The notes: a model not told the origin generated them from the letters alone. A stretch of DNA of 64,000 nt from Thermothielavioides terrestris NRRL 8126 (GCF_000226115.1 NC_016458.1:8599501-8663500); one strand, 5' to 3'; positions 1-11,301 are shown, counted from the stretch's first letter. A program made the numbers and translations.

Positions 1-795
1 CTTCCGGGACGGGCGGGAAGTAGAGCCTGGTGTGGAGGGGGAGCGGGTCTGTTAGTGACGAAGGTAACTGGGGGGAACAAGAAAGCAAGGCAGAGGCAGA
101 GGGGGGGCGTACGGAATACACTCGTTGTACGCATCCACGTCCTTCATCTCGTACGTCACGATCACCACCTTGTCGATCGCCCCGCCGCGCGGGCCGAGCA
201 GGAACTGGCGGATCGCGCTCAGCGCCGCCGGCGCCGCGTCCCGGCTCGGATACCCGTACACGCCCGTGCTGATGGCGCTGAAGGCCACGCTGCGGCACCC
301 GCCCTCGACCGCCAGCTCCAGCGACCGCGTGTAGCACCCCGTCAGCAGCCGCTCGCTCTTCTCGTGCGCGAACGGGTCGTAGATGGGCCCCACCGCGTGG
401 ATCACCTTCCGGCACGGCAGGTCGTAGCCGTTCGTCATCTTGGCCGAGCCGGTCGCGCAGCCGCCCAGCGTGCGGCACTCGTCATACAGGCCCGGGCCGG
501 CGGCCCGGTGGATTGCGCCGTCGACGCCGCCGCCGCCGAGCAGCGAGCGGTTGGCCGCATTGACGATCGCGTCGATCGCCAGCGTCGTGATGTCGCCGCG
601 GAAGAGCGCCACGCGGTCGTTGAGGAACTTGGACGGCGCCGGGAGGGACGTGCCGTTCGGGCCGAGAAGGGTCGTCGGCAGCGGGGTGTCGGGCGGCGCC
701 GGGGAGAGCTTGCGCAGCTTGTAGAGGAGGGAGAGGGAGGGGATGTCGGAACTCGCGAGCCGGGGCATTCTGGCGGCCATTTTGCGAAGAAACAT
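1..795 (-). CDS. Macro-domain protein (MacroD-type ADP-ribose hydrolase), 3' end cut by window edge
   Basis: Start codon 795-793; exon 1 is 795-122 and exon 2 begins at 26 and runs off the left edge. The intron 121-27 has a GTGTAT donor and a CCAG acceptor; splicing joins residues AYNE to LYFPPVPE, the usual end of fungal macro-domain proteins, whereas reading through gives an unrelated tail. The macro domain shows the ADP-ribose-binding NAAN motif ([14 protein letters not shown]), the [11 protein letters not shown] loop, and the GVYGYP loop near the distal ribose. These match MacroD-type enzymes that remove mono-ADP-ribose from proteins or hydrolyse O-acetyl-ADP-ribose. The first ~35 residues are basic and Ser/Leu-rich, so mitochondrial import is possible but unproven. 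No other gene overlaps it. Confidence 0.88.
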
Positions 796-1781
796 GTGCG
801 AGCGGGGTGCTGGGCCGGTTGTTGGTTTTGATGCAGTCAGTCGGAGGATGATGTCGATGTGGGGTTAAGACGGAGGAAATACGAAAGTCGCAGTCGTGTG
901 CTCTGCGGGGTTGTTGGTATCGTACCGGGGGAAAGGGTCCGCCGGCTGTTGCCAAGTAGCAGCTGGCGTCTTCATGCACCAGCAGCGGGCAATATGGACT
1001 CGGAGCGGCCCGGGGGTGCAGTTAATGTGATGCAAGAAGACGGCCCGAGTGATGGGACCCCGGGTCGGCTGTGGATGAGACCTTTGAGAAGGCGGGGTTG
1101 GAGGTTGGCTGCTCCCGCTCAATTAATTGTCCTCAGCAACTTTTAGCTGCTGTTTGCCATGGAAATCCACTCAATGCATCGATTCGGTATGAGAAGCATT
1201 CTCACGGCTCGCAACGGGCCACGGGCTGCACTCAGGTGGAAAGGTCGAGAATCAATGTCCGCGAATGATATCGTGCCAGTAAGGCCTGTCAAGCCCGAAA
1301 ACGGGACGCCGAGTGGTCTGGACTTTTTTCGTGCAGCTTCCAGGCACCAAAAAGCAGTCCAACCCCGGCACAGCCTCACCTCGCTGTTTCCTATCTTATC
1401 TTATCGCTCGTAATGTTCCCGGTTATCTGACGCTGAGTGCCTGAGACCAACCCCTGTCGTGTGGGCTGTTGCCCGCTTGCCCCTCCCTGCTTGTTCTCTG
1501 TGCCCCTCCAATAATTTTGCCGGGCCCAACCGCAAGCGGGCTTGACTCACCCAGACCCTGTGTAGCTTGGGAAGGACTACGCGATTTCCATCGCTCGAGT
1601 TTGTGACGAGTTGGCGAAAAAGTGCATTCGCCTAGTACAAGACATCCAAGACTTCGACCGAATTCCCAAGCTTGACAATTTTTTTTAAGGCCTCGGCACA
1701 ATCGTCCATCGTCTCTCGAGCAGGAGGCGAGGCGTCCCTCAACGACGGGTGACAAGCAACGAACAACCCTTTCAGGAGACA
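796..1781. other. Gene-free divergent promoter region
   Basis: This lies between the start codons of the macro-domain gene (minus) and the glutaminyl-tRNA synthetase gene (plus), so it should hold both promoters. I see no conserved coding frame. A TCTTATCTTATC stretch near 1391-1402 is the only simple motif noted; its function is unknown. Confidence 0.6.
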
Positions 1782-4044
1782 ATGCCGGACGCCGTAGCAG
1801 ACGCCGCTGCCAAGCTGCAGCTCGGTGACGCGCCGGCTGACAACGGGGCAAAGCTCCAGCTCGACGAGGAAACCGGGGAGTGGGTGTCCAAGGGAGAGCT
1901 GAAGAAGCGCCTGGCGAAGCGCGCAAAGAAGGCGCTCAAGGAGAAGAACAAGGATGCGAACGACACCTCGGCAGCGCCGAAGGCTGCCCAGGACGCTGCA
2001 ACGACCAAAAAGCCCAAGGAAAAGGCCGAAGAGGGGCCTCTCGATCCGGATGCCATGTTCAAGCAAGGCTTCCTCAACGACGTCTACAACGAGCGTCCCG
2101 TCAAGCCCGTGTTTACACGGTTCCCACCAGAGCCGAACGGCTTCCTCCATATCGGCCACGCCAAGGCCATCGCGGTCAACTTCGGGTTTGCCCGGTATCA
2201 TGGCGGAAAGTGGTACGTGTCGAACCCCCACCACAGCGAGGATTGATTGAGGTCACACGGCCTGACCATTGGCGGGGCTCCAGCTATTTGAGATTTGACG
2301 ACACCAACCCCGAGGCCGAAGAGGAGATCTACTTCACAGCCATCGAGGAGATGGTGCGCTGGCTCGGGTTCGAGCCCTACAAGGTCACGTACTCGAGTGA
2401 CAATTTCGATAGGCTATACGAGCTAGCCGAGAAGCTCATCGGGCTCGGTAAAGCTTACGTCTGCCACTGTGGAGGTGCGTTGGTGGCTGGACTGCCATGC
2501 TGCTCCGGCAAAGACTGACGCGCCACAGACGAGGAGATCAAGCTGCAGCGCGGGGGGGAGAAGGGGACCAGCCCGCGCTACCGGTGCAAGCACGCCGAGC
2601 AGTCGGTGGAGGAGAACCTTCAGAAGTTTCGCGACATGCGCGACGGCAAGTACAAGCCGAGGGAAGCTTTCTTGCGCATGAAGCAGGACGTACGTTTTCC
2701 GATCTGGCATAGGTAGCCCTGAATTCCTCGGCTGACTTATACCCGCCCCCAGATCACCGATGGCAACCCCCAAATGTGGGACCTTGCCGCATACCGCGTG
2801 CTCGACAAGCCGCACCATAGGACTGGCTCCAAGTGGAAAATCTATCCTTCCTACGACTTCACTCGCAAGTATCCCTTTCCTACTCGGAACAGTGGACAGT
2901 TGCTGACCCCTGCTAGACTGCTTGTGTGACAGCTTCGAGGGCATCACGCACTCCCTCTGCACGACCGAATTCTTCCTGAGCAGAACTTCCTATGAATGGC
3001 TGAACAAGCAGCTGGTCGAGTTCCAGCCGATGCAGCGTGAGTACGGCCGGCTCAGCATCTCTGGCGCGGTGCTCTCCAAACGCAAGTTGAAGGAGCTGGT
3101 GGACAAGAAGATTGTCCGGGGCTGGGATGACCCACGCCTCTACACCTTGATTGCCGTGCGCCGGAGAGGTGTGCCTCCCGGCGCCATCCTCGAATTCGTT
3201 AACGAGCTTGGTGTCACGACATCCAACAGCATTATCCAGGTCACCCGGTTTGAGCAAACCATCCGGCGATACCTTGAGCGGACAGTGCCCAGGTTGATGC
3301 TGGTGCTCGACCCTGTGCCTGTGGTTATCGAAGACGCCGACGAGTTCGACGGGACGGAAGTTACTGCGCCTTTCTCGCCTAAGAACCCGGCGATGGGCGA
3401 CCACAAGATCAAATTCACCAAGACGGTCTACATCGACCGGTCCGACTTCCGCGAGGTCGACAGCAAGGACTACTTCCGCCTCGCGCCGGGCAAGACGGTC
3501 GGCCTGCTCCAGGCGCCGTTCCCGATCAAAGCCACCAGCTTCACCAAGGACGAGGCGACGGGCAAGGTCACCGAGGTCCGCGCCGTCTTTGACCGCGAGA
3601 CCAAGAAGCCCAAGACTTTCATCCAATGGGTCCCGGCCGGCGAGGGCTCCGGCTCGCGGAAGTGCGAGGTGCGCCTCTACAACCCGCTGTTCAAATCGGA
3701 CAACCCGGCGGCGGCCGAGGGCGGCTACCTCAACGACATCAACCCGGAGAGCGAGGTGGTCTACCCGAACGCGGTGATCGAGTCGGGCTTCGACGAGGTC
3801 CGGGCGCGCGCTCCCTGGCCTGAGGCAGCGGGCGAGGATAAGCAGCACAAGGGCGGCCCCGAGTCGGTACGCTTCCAGGGCATGCGCGTCGCGTACTTCG
3901 TAAGTTTAATGGCGTTTTGTGTCTCTGTTTGGTTGAGTGTTTGCTAACGCTAACGCTCCGTAGGCCGTGGACTCGGACAGCACAGATGACAAGATCGTGC
4001 TCAACCGCATAGTCTCGCTCAAGGAGGACAAGGAGAAGAGCTGA
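1782..4044 (+). CDS. GLN4: Glutaminyl-tRNA synthetase, cytosolic
   Basis: Charges tRNA-Gln with glutamine. Six exons: 1782-2212, 2284-2474, 2529-2689, 2753-2864, 2917-3899, 3964-4044, giving 652 residues, normal for fungi. The N-terminal ~85 residues are Lys/Ala-rich, as in eukaryotic GlnRS. The class I signature [17 protein letters not shown] follows, then [14 protein letters not shown] across the first splice and [17 protein letters not shown] across the fourth. The class I KMSKS-like site appears as VLSKRKL. The C-terminal anticodon-binding beta-barrels occupy exon 5. The fourth intron (2865-2916) uses a GC donor (GCAAGT) with a normal AG acceptor; the nearest GT alternative gives an immediate stop. 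The ATG at 1782 was chosen because the in-frame extension upstream has no ATG. Confidence 0.96.
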
Positions 4045-6108
4045 GTTACGAATCAGGGCGTGATACTCTCCGCGTTGTCAAGTAAGCCTTGCAGGGCGTT
4101 ACGGATTAGACACTTCTTGAATGGAGCTTCTTTGGCTTGGAGCCCCCTGACATCGCCTCATCAGCTTGGGCGACTGCCATGCTTCGGTTGTTTCTGGGTT
4201 CGGCGGCCTTCTTCAAATTCTGGATTACACGTCCCTGCCAAAGCTGCCCAGCCTTTCAATTAGCAGGTTGTTGCGCCCGAATGTTTGGTGGAATACCTAC
4301 CTACTCATGCGACGCGATCAGCTTTAGCTTTTTTTTTTTTTTTTTTTTTATAAACGTCGTCATGGCCAACATCCCGCAGGCGATCATGTCGATTCTGTAT
4401 TTACTTCACCCCCAACGGCCCGTTCCCGTCCATATCGGTGGCCCCAAGTGGGACGGCTACGCCAGCTCCGCGGCACCGCAAAGGCATTCGCGTGTCGTCG
4501 CCGCCGGCCGGCGCGCAGCGCTCCGAATCTTTCCTCCAACTGCCGCACCGCTAGTCGATCATGTTGCTGGCCATCTCCGGCCTGCTGCACTAGCTCGTCT
4601 CGCACAGCATCTTCCTCGTCTTCGTCGAGGTCTACTTGCATGTTGGCGAGGACGGCGCCACCATGGTCGTGTTCCTGCTGGCTTCTTGCTCGCGACGGCT
4701 ATGCTAGGGCGTCATGCCGATGGCGGGGAGCTGTAGCGCGGCCATCTCAGCTGCTTGTCACTCCGTGCCGTACGACGCGATGGCGTGTCTCGAGCCGCTG
4801 CAGTGGGGCGCCACAGGCCACGACGGTGGACAAGAAGGGCCACTTCTCGTTCTCCGGTGCCGAGGTCGTCGCTGCACAGGACGGGGTCATGTACAGTTGA
4901 GGCTCCCCTGAGGCCCCTCAGTCCTGTACCGTCGGTCGTTTCGATATCTGACTGTGCTTGCGCAACGGTTGCGTCGCACTGGGATTGGTCGCCGGAGGTG
5001 AATTGTGAGGAAGACTGCAACAGGAGAAGGGATCTCGACTGGAGGCAACGTGTATCAGCCTGCATGTCTCATCGAGCCGCAAGCAGCCCGGCACTTCGAG
5101 TTCGGGCCTGGCGTGTCTTGGGCCCTTGCTGGGCTGTGGCCATGCGGAGCTCCCTTCATACACTGGCGGCACGGTTTCCAGAACACTGCGCAGACATATT
5201 ACCTGTCCGTCTGTGTGTCCCCCAGTAACACCGGTACTGATGTAGTACAAGCACTAATCTGCGATGGCCCCCCGGAAGGGCTCCCCACCCGGCGCAGCAG
5301 GTACGCGCAGCTTTCAGGTTCCTCGCCTATGGCCGTCACATCTGGCAACTGATGGCAAGACGGCCCTACCACTGTCGACGGGATAGGTGCGTTGGGTGCG
5401 CAGCTCGTGATGTAGCGGCAGGCCCACTGCCATTGGCGAAAGCTAGCGTCGAGCACATCCGCGCTCTGCGAGGGGCGTCCAGACCGAGAACTCGATGTGC
5501 CCCGCCAGTCTCGTGGACCGTGTGTAACGGCGAAGAGTCGTTGTCATTGAACGCGCCAAATGGAGACGCTGACTAGCCAGACGGCTGCACTTGGATTCCC
5601 TCTACTGCGACCCTCGCCGATCGCGCGTCGCAATAACACGGTATAGCTCAGCGGAGGAGAATCAGAGCAAGACGGGCAGCCTTACCATCATCCGTCCCTT
5701 TGCGGTGCTGAGGAATACCCATCGCGATGTGGTTAGCAACCGCTCAATGGCTGACACAACCTACGGTTGCACGATCACATCTCCCACCTGGATGCCCCTG
5801 ACCACTGCGCCCCCTTGTGCATAGCCCATGGAGCTCGCATATGCGGCCAGCCGGTTCTTGACAGTTCGGAGCAACCACGGCCAGCGGGGGAGCTTCCTGA
5901 ACGCGGTGACACCAGGGTCGCCTGTACGACCCTTCAGACGGTTTTAGATGAATCTGAACTAGCACGGGGAGAACACAAGGCCCAACATCCTTTTTACCTC
6001 CTTGCCCCCTTTCCTGCGGTGTCTCTCTCGCATCCCCTCATAAACGTCCGTCGTCCGTCTCCTGATCAACCCACGCGTCGCTACACACGAAGAGGTGGCC
6101 ACGGAGCG
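4045..6108. other. Long intergenic region with a 21-T run and one pseudogene
   Basis: Apart from the relic at 4362-4902 listed separately, I recognise no gene. A run of 21 T lies at 4329-4349, directly upstream of the relic. The part 4903-6108 has only short open frames on both strands without recognisable domains. Confidence 0.5.
4362..4902 (+). pseudogene. Relic of a DUF6536-type fungal multi-pass membrane protein (C-terminal part)
   Basis: Translating frame by frame recovers the hallmark order of the C-terminal half of this fungal membrane family. NIPQAIMSILYL lies near 4363, then KGIRVSSP...QRSESFLQLPHR near 4480-4555, then a hydrophobic LLAISGLLH segment followed by LVSHSIFLVFVEVYL. Next come MPMAGSCSAAISAACH near 4714-4765 and PLQWG near 4795, and finally GHFSFSGAEVV near 4838 ending with a stop at 4899. 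The frame changes between the first two blocks and again before the last. Three TAG codons interrupt the middle frame, one of them exactly where the family has the Trp of LLHW. With two frame shifts and three stops it cannot encode an intact protein. The family assignment is from remembered motifs; its function is unknown even when intact. Confidence 0.75.
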
Positions 6109-7365
6109 ATGTGCCTCTACCCGATCATCAAGTTCTCGTGCTGCGACATGCAGTACAAGCCGACGGACGAGCCGCCGATCGTCAAGTTCTGCGCGCGCGG
6201 GCGGCCCGACACGATCCGCGAGCCGTTCCCGAGCTGCGAGGTGCGGCAGCCGCACGAGTGCAACGACTTCTTCCGGCTGCCGATCAAGTGCCCGGAGCAC
6301 AAGCTGCAGTGGCTGAACGCGATGGACCTCAACGACGAGTGCCAGGCCATGGACGCGCGGCTGCGCGACGCGGGCGTCGGCGCGCTGCTGCGCCTCCGCT
6401 ACCGCGACAAGATGGCCCGCGCCTTCGAGATGGTCGCCAAGTGCGCCGACCGCATGGAGGCCGAGCGCCTGCAGGCCTGGAAGGTCAAGATCTTCTGCAC
6501 CGGCGCCGCCCTCGAGCTGCTCGGCACCGCCATCGTCGGCAGCGACGCCAAGCCGCTCGACTACGCCGTGCTGGAGCGCCTGCGCGAGCGCCTGCTCAGG
6601 CACATCAACGCCGAGGCGGAGCAGCTGAGGGAGGAGGCCGAGCGAGGGGGCGCCGCCAGTCCGCGAGCCGGGTGCCGAGCGGCGCAAGGAGAAGGAGAAG
6701 AGGAAGAGCAGATGACGACGACACAACCCTGGGCAGCAGCGGGTCCAAGCCCACCTGCGCAGTCTTCTCCGCCGGCAGCAGCGGAGCATCGGAGCTGCAC
6801 CGCCCTGGTCGGCGACCCGGACGAGGCCATCCACAACAGCCCCCTAGTATCCGCGGGAGCACTCCACCCTTTACTAGCGCGCGATCTGCTCTCGAGACAA
6901 CCACCACCCGCGCCGTTCCTCAGCTTCCCTCAGCAGCCGCACTTTCCTTCGACCCTGTTCGAGCCCGAGCCCGTGCCGCTGTTCTCCGTCCCGCCACTGC
7001 CGAGCCAGTACTCCCCCGCCTTCCTGCCCTCCGCGGGCATCAGTCCGCTGTTCAGCTTCCGCGGACACGGCGGCCAGCCGCCGCCACAGTTTATGGCCGC
7101 CCAGCCGGGCTTCATGCCCTCCTCGCTGTCCGGCCAGCCCGACGGGCGTGGGGCCGGGATGAGGCAGGAATTTCCCCCTCTTGAGCGGCATGGCTTGACG
7201 GCGGCGGGCCAGCTGGCAGGGTATCCGATGGTTTCCTTGCGCGAGGACAGTCGAGGGAGTGTCATGGGGGATGGCGGTGTGTTGGCTGGGGAGGAGGGTG
7301 CTGACTCGCTTATAGGCGCGTCGGAAGATGTGACGTTCGGTGCCTGCGCGGACGGCGGGGGGTGA
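6109..7365 (+). CDS. Hypothetical protein with N-terminal Cys motif and low-complexity tail
   Basis: An uninterrupted 418-residue frame starts at the ATG at 6109. The N-terminus begins MCLYPIIKFSCCDMQ and continues with PPIVKFC, PSCEV, HECNDFF and IKCPEH, seven or more Cys and several His in the first ~65 residues, which suggests metal binding. A helical, charged region (about residues 75-190) follows. The rest is rich in Pro, Ser, Gln and Gly, likely disordered. I do not recognise the family. The downstream gene at 7821 shares the MC...CC...PP(I/V)..FC pattern, so the two look like diverged relatives on the same strand. No signal peptide or membrane segment is seen. The strong third-base GC preference of the N-terminal half supports real coding; the tail end is less certain and an unseen intron there is possible. 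Confidence 0.65.
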   Translation: MCLYPIIKFSCCDMQYKPTDEPPIVKFCARGRPDTIREPFPSCEVRQPHECNDFFRLPIKCPEHKLQWLNAMDLNDECQAMDARLRDAGVGALLRLRYRDKMARAFEMVAKCADRMEAERLQAWKVKIFCTGAALELLGTAIVGSDAKPLDYAVLERLRERLLRHINAEAEQLREEAERGGAASPRAGCRAAQGEGEEEEQMTTTQPWAAAGPSPPAQSSPPAAAEHRSCTALVGDPDEAIHNSPLVSAGALHPLLARDLLSRQPPPAPFLSFPQQPHFPSTLFEPEPVPLFSVPPLPSQYSPAFLPSAGISPLFSFRGHGGQPPPQFMAAQPGFMPSSLSGQPDGRGAGMRQEFPPLERHGLTAAGQLAGYPMVSLREDSRGSVMGDGGVLAGEEGADSLIGASEDVTFGACADGGG

Positions 7366-7820
7366 CACAGAGGGTTTGCGTGTCGTCGATATAAGGAATG
7401 GGGTCTTTATGAGTTGGTTAGTTATGTTCGTCATTGGTGGAACTTGGTTTTGCGCAGCTGGAGCAATGGGTTTCCCTAGTATCTTTGTCTGGGAGACGCA
7501 GCTGATCTAGTTTGCACTACCGTCAGTTGGCATCCACCCCTCTACTGGCTCTAAATAGGGCGTGGTGATTGATATCCTCTTGGTCCCACGGGAGGGGGAG
7601 GCTACGGGCACGGCACCTTTCCAGGTATAAGAACCCACGCATGCCGTGCGGAGGGCAGCCAGGCGGAGTGTATTAGGGGTAGCGGGATCAAGCAGCGAAC
7701 GTCTTCAAACACGAGCAAGCGCACCGATCAAAGTTGAGGTACTAAATAGGCAATCATCGGTTCATTCGTGCCCGCTCACAACCATCGGCTAGGTCAACGC
7801 TTCCCCGATGTTTCAACGCC
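7366..7820. other. Intergenic region between the two Cys-motif genes
   Basis: About 455 bp holding the end of the first gene's transcript and the promoter of the next. A GGTATAAGAACC stretch at about 7624-7635 could act as a TATA element. Nothing else recognised. Confidence 0.45.
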
Positions 7821-8327
7821 ATGTGCGTTCAAGCCACCATCCAGTGGGTTTGCTGCGGCACGGAGAGGGGCACCAGGCATGGCCGAGAAATACGGCCACC
7901 AGTCCTGCGCTTCTGCGACCAGGCAGGTCTAGAACGGCGGAGAGACAGACTCGGAGTCAAGGCTTGGAGATTGTCCCCTTGCCAAAACATTACGAAGGAA
8001 CCCTCATACAGTGTGGAATACCCTGGGTGCTGCCACGACTGTACCGTTGATCCCGACCGGCTCAGGGAGGCGATGAGAATAAACAGGAAACGTTACGAAG
8101 ACAGCCGGCACTACCGGATATCCTTCTTATCAGAGCACGGCATCAAGTACAGGCTTGCAGCTTCCCTGGAGAACATGTGGTACTATGGACGAAGAGTGGC
8201 TGAAGGGAGGGGAAGAAGCAGGGAAGCCAGCGAGAAGGCCTTCGAGCACTTCGAGAAGTACTGCGAACTTCTCGAGAAGCAAATGAGAGAGGCGGCCATC
8301 CGCAAACGTGAATCCCGCATGAATTGA
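7821..8327 (+). CDS. Small Cys-motif hypothetical protein, relative of the upstream gene
   Basis: A 168-residue uninterrupted frame. It starts MCVQATIQWVCCGTE and has RPPVLRFC some 30 residues later, matching in order and spacing the start of the protein encoded at 6109-7365 (MC, CC, then PP(I/V)(V/L)(K/R)FC). Further Cys occur at SPCQN and PGCCHDC. The C-terminal ~90 residues are charged and helical (for example KAFEHFEKYCELLEKQMREA), with no Pro-rich tail. It is read in the same direction 455 bp downstream of its relative, so a tandem duplication followed by divergence is the simplest reading. Function unknown. A third-base preference weaker than its neighbours keeps confidence moderate. 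Confidence 0.55.
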   Translation: MCVQATIQWVCCGTERGTRHGREIRPPVLRFCDQAGLERRRDRLGVKAWRLSPCQNITKEPSYSVEYPGCCHDCTVDPDRLREAMRINRKRYEDSRHYRISFLSEHGIKYRLAASLENMWYYGRRVAEGRGRSREASEKAFEHFEKYCELLEKQMREAAIRKRESRMN

Positions 8328-9055
8328 AACCGGGGGTTTCAGCACTGATTGCACCGACATGGAGAGGAAGCAGCATCCTTTCTGGGATCACCATTCGCTG
8401 TCTATGTTGCGTTGATAGGACATTTTGGTATCCGGGGCATTCATAGTAACGTTAACAGGCAGCATCACCATCGGCTCGCTGGCGAACCTGGAAGAGTTAG
8501 AGAATTCAAGCATGCTTTGAAGCTCGAGTGTTGCTCGTACTTGGCTGACCCAACCTCGCTCATACGTTGACTATGCCCGAGCTCACGTCCTATGTGCTTC
8601 GCCATTGTCTCTAAGACTGCTCCGGATTACGATACTACCAATTTTCCGTCAATATCCTTCTGTCACTGGCCGTATTTCGGCATGGACCTATGCATCGTGA
8701 TCGTGTCGCCTTACCAACCTTGGCCCTCGTTCCGAGTCTCTGCCTCAATTAACTCAGCATCGTCGGTTGAACAGGAGAAGGGCGAGCAGCGTAAAGGGTA
8801 AAAAGACGGAGTTGAACAGGAGGAATACGGGAAAGAGACCGTTGTGGGCCTTGTAGCAGCGACTATAAGTATAAGATTCATCCGTGTTGCCGTAACCAAT
8901 ATCCAATGTCTAGTAGATAGGCGGGTGACTGGTCATTTACATCATCATGAGAGTGTCTCGAGGTACAGACTCAGCAGATGTCCCGCGCTCTGGTGCCCGC
9001 CCGACCCAATTTCAGCCCGAACCTCACCGTCACCAGGCCTTTGCATAATCGCCGG
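8328..9055. other. Intergenic region, convergent gene ends
   Basis: Lies between the 3' ends of the small Cys-motif gene (plus) and the Pro-rich membrane protein gene (minus). Short open frames only, without recognisable domains. Confidence 0.5.
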
Positions 9056-10463
9056 TCACTCGCTCCAGGTCAGCACTCTCCACCTCCACCCCCTGAGCAT
9101 CTTCACGTCGTCGTCGGTGAGCGCCTCACGGCCCTGCTCGACCTTGGCGACGAGCCGCCGCAGGCGCCTCCGCACGGTCCTGGCCACGCGCAGCGAGACC
9201 TCGTTCTGGAAGATGTACAGCACGGCAAACACGAAGAAGGCCAGCGTGCCGAGGCCCGGGCGGCGGGTCGAGGCCAGGATGCGCGAGATGAGGCCCCTGC
9301 TCTTCCTGAAGGCGTACTCGGTCCGGTTGGCCGACTCGTCCTCGTCCCTCGGCCGGCGGAAGAGCCTCTTGACGAGGGGGATGACAGAAGCGCTTGGGGG
9401 AAGTTAGCACGGGGGCATAGCCATGTTGTCGCGCTTTCGCCATGCCTGAACAACCCCGTAACAAGCGGTGCTCGATTTCACTCAAATCGCAACACCAGAG
9501 CAAAAGGCAAACGCGAAAGAAGAGAAGGAAAAAAAGGACTTACATAACCCCCCCAACCAAAACCCGCCGCCACCGCTCCCCCTCGGCCCGCCTCGCAATC
9601 TCCCTCACACTCTCGACCAACCGCCCCAGCTCGCCTAGTACCAACCCCGTCTGCACCCGCACCCGCTCCTCAACGTCACCCGCCAACTGCTCCTGGCCCG
9701 CCTGCCCCTGACCCCGACCCTGCCCCGAAGTCCTCAGACCGGGCTTCCCACCCTGACCGACACCAGCACCAGCACCAGCCGTCCCAGCCGCCGCGCCGTT
9801 CACCGCGCCCACGCCCGCGCCGACGCCCTCGCCGGCGCCGCCGCCGGTACCCTGACCGGCACGCTGACCAGGCCCCTGCTGACCGGGACCGGGGTAAGAA
9901 CCGTGCGCACCAGCAACAACCATGGCCCGCTGCCGCTGCAGCGCCGCCAGCTCCCTCAGCGCCGACTCGGCGGCGGAACGGGTCGCGGCGAGGCCAGGCC
10001 TCGCTGCTGTTGTTACTGTTGTTACTGTTGTTGCTGCTGGTGGCGGTGGTTGTGGAGGGAAGTAAGCCGGGTTGGGATTGGGGTTGGGGTTGGAATTGGG
10101 ATTGGGGTAGGTTTGGTACTGGCCGGGGACGGGTTCGGGGATGGGAACTGGTGGTGCGTAGGCGAGGGTGCTGGCTGTGCTGGGCGGCGGAGGGGGGTTG
10201 TAGAAGGGCGGCGCAACTGCGGAGGGGCCGAGGCCGGGGCCGGGACCTGAACCGGTGGCGGCGGTGGAGGATGGCTGAACGGCGGGTGCGGGGCGGTAGG
10301 GGAGAGCGGAAGACATGGGGGTGTTACCCGGGGGAGGGTTGTACTGAGGTCTGTCAGGGCCGGATGTTGGAGGCGGTGGCGCGGATGAGTAGGGACCGGT
10401 GGTGGTGGCTGGTGGACCGGGGTATGGGTCCGGCGGGGGTCGGGAGCGAGATGGAGAATCCAT
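9056..10463 (-). CDS. Pro/Gly-rich membrane-associated hypothetical protein
   Basis: Two exons, 10463-9544 and 9392-9056, give 418 residues. The intron (9543-9393) has a GTAAGT donor and a CCAAG acceptor with a good branch site (GCTAAC). The spliced join reads RVLVGGVIASVIPLVKRLFRRP, a hydrophobic segment that the unspliced frame would end at once. The N-terminal ~150 residues are Pro-rich with an Asn-Pro repeat (PNPNSNPNPNPNP, encoded near 10070-10110), followed by a Gly-rich stretch. The C-terminal exon carries a second hydrophobic helix (GTLAFFVFAVLYIFQ) flanked by basic residues, then a charged tail. This looks like a membrane protein with a long disordered N-terminus; I cannot name the family. 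The in-frame GTG six bases upstream was not taken as start. Confidence 0.72.
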
Positions 10464-11301
10464 GATCACTTTTGTGTTCTGGAGCAGGCTGCTTTAGGGA
10501 GTAATGAATGTCAAAGACGGCCAGAGAGAAGCAAGGCCAAAAAAATTGCGAGGGCCGCTTGTCCCGGGCCTCAACACCCGGAGTTCCTGGTTGCGTTGGG
10601 CTGTCGGGCTGTCGGGCTGCGGGCTGGTGGGGTCAGACACCAGCTCCGACCGGCCCCGCAGTGCTTTTGGCGGGCAGTGAGTGAGTGGGTCAAATCAAGG
10701 TTGGCGGCCCCGGCTTCTGGGAGCGGGGCAGTTTTTGACACCATGGCGCGCTAATAGACCTTGCCCATGCGAGGCTCCACGCAAGGCTTTGTTTGAGTCC
10801 GTATGTAGAAGCAGCCGCTCAAGCGATGCTGCTCTGCACAATTGAGCATTGCTTAGAGCAGCCAAGGCCTTCCCGCATTGGGCGGACCCCTGTCTGGAGC
10901 GCGGCTAGTCATACCTAGGTACTTTTGAGTCACTTCTGCCTGTTTGGACAGAGAGAAGTGACTGATTTTACTGGAGCAGCCAAGTGGGCGCCAAGTCACA
11001 CAGCCTCTCGAGTGGAGGCAGCCCCACAAGCTCAGCTCAACGGCCCCTGGGCTGGGCGCTGGCTTGTCTTACACCGTGAAGAATCGCTAACTACCGATTG
11101 ACTTTGCTGCTTCACACAGCACTGCCATTTCACTGTCCAGGCCACAAGGGAGCAAGCATATTCCAGGTATAAGTAGACCTGGTAGCTGCCTGGCGCCCCT
11201 TCCTTGCTCCCTCTCCTCATCCATGGTGCATCGTGCATCGTCCCCTCACACCTCTCGCGCTCTCCCTCTCCCACTCACACACACACACCGTTGCAAGGAC
11301 A
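10464..11301. other. Divergent promoter region
   Basis: Between the starts of the Pro-rich membrane protein gene (minus) and the DUF4139 gene (plus). A GGTATAAGTAGA stretch at about 11166-11177 sits ~130 bp before the plus-strand ATG and is a candidate TATA element. A short CA repeat lies at about 11276-11287 in the likely 5' leader. No gene seen. Confidence 0.5.

Noticed and set aside
5199..5456. Minus-strand frame with protein-like stretches (QWACRYITSCAPNAPIP)
   Set aside because: It looks faintly conserved in style but I cannot match it to a family, and there are no supporting exons on either side.
10070..10125. GGGATT/GGGGTT-like tract resembling telomeric repeats
   Set aside because: It codes an in-frame Asn-Pro repeat in the Pro-rich membrane protein and is not a TTAGGG array.
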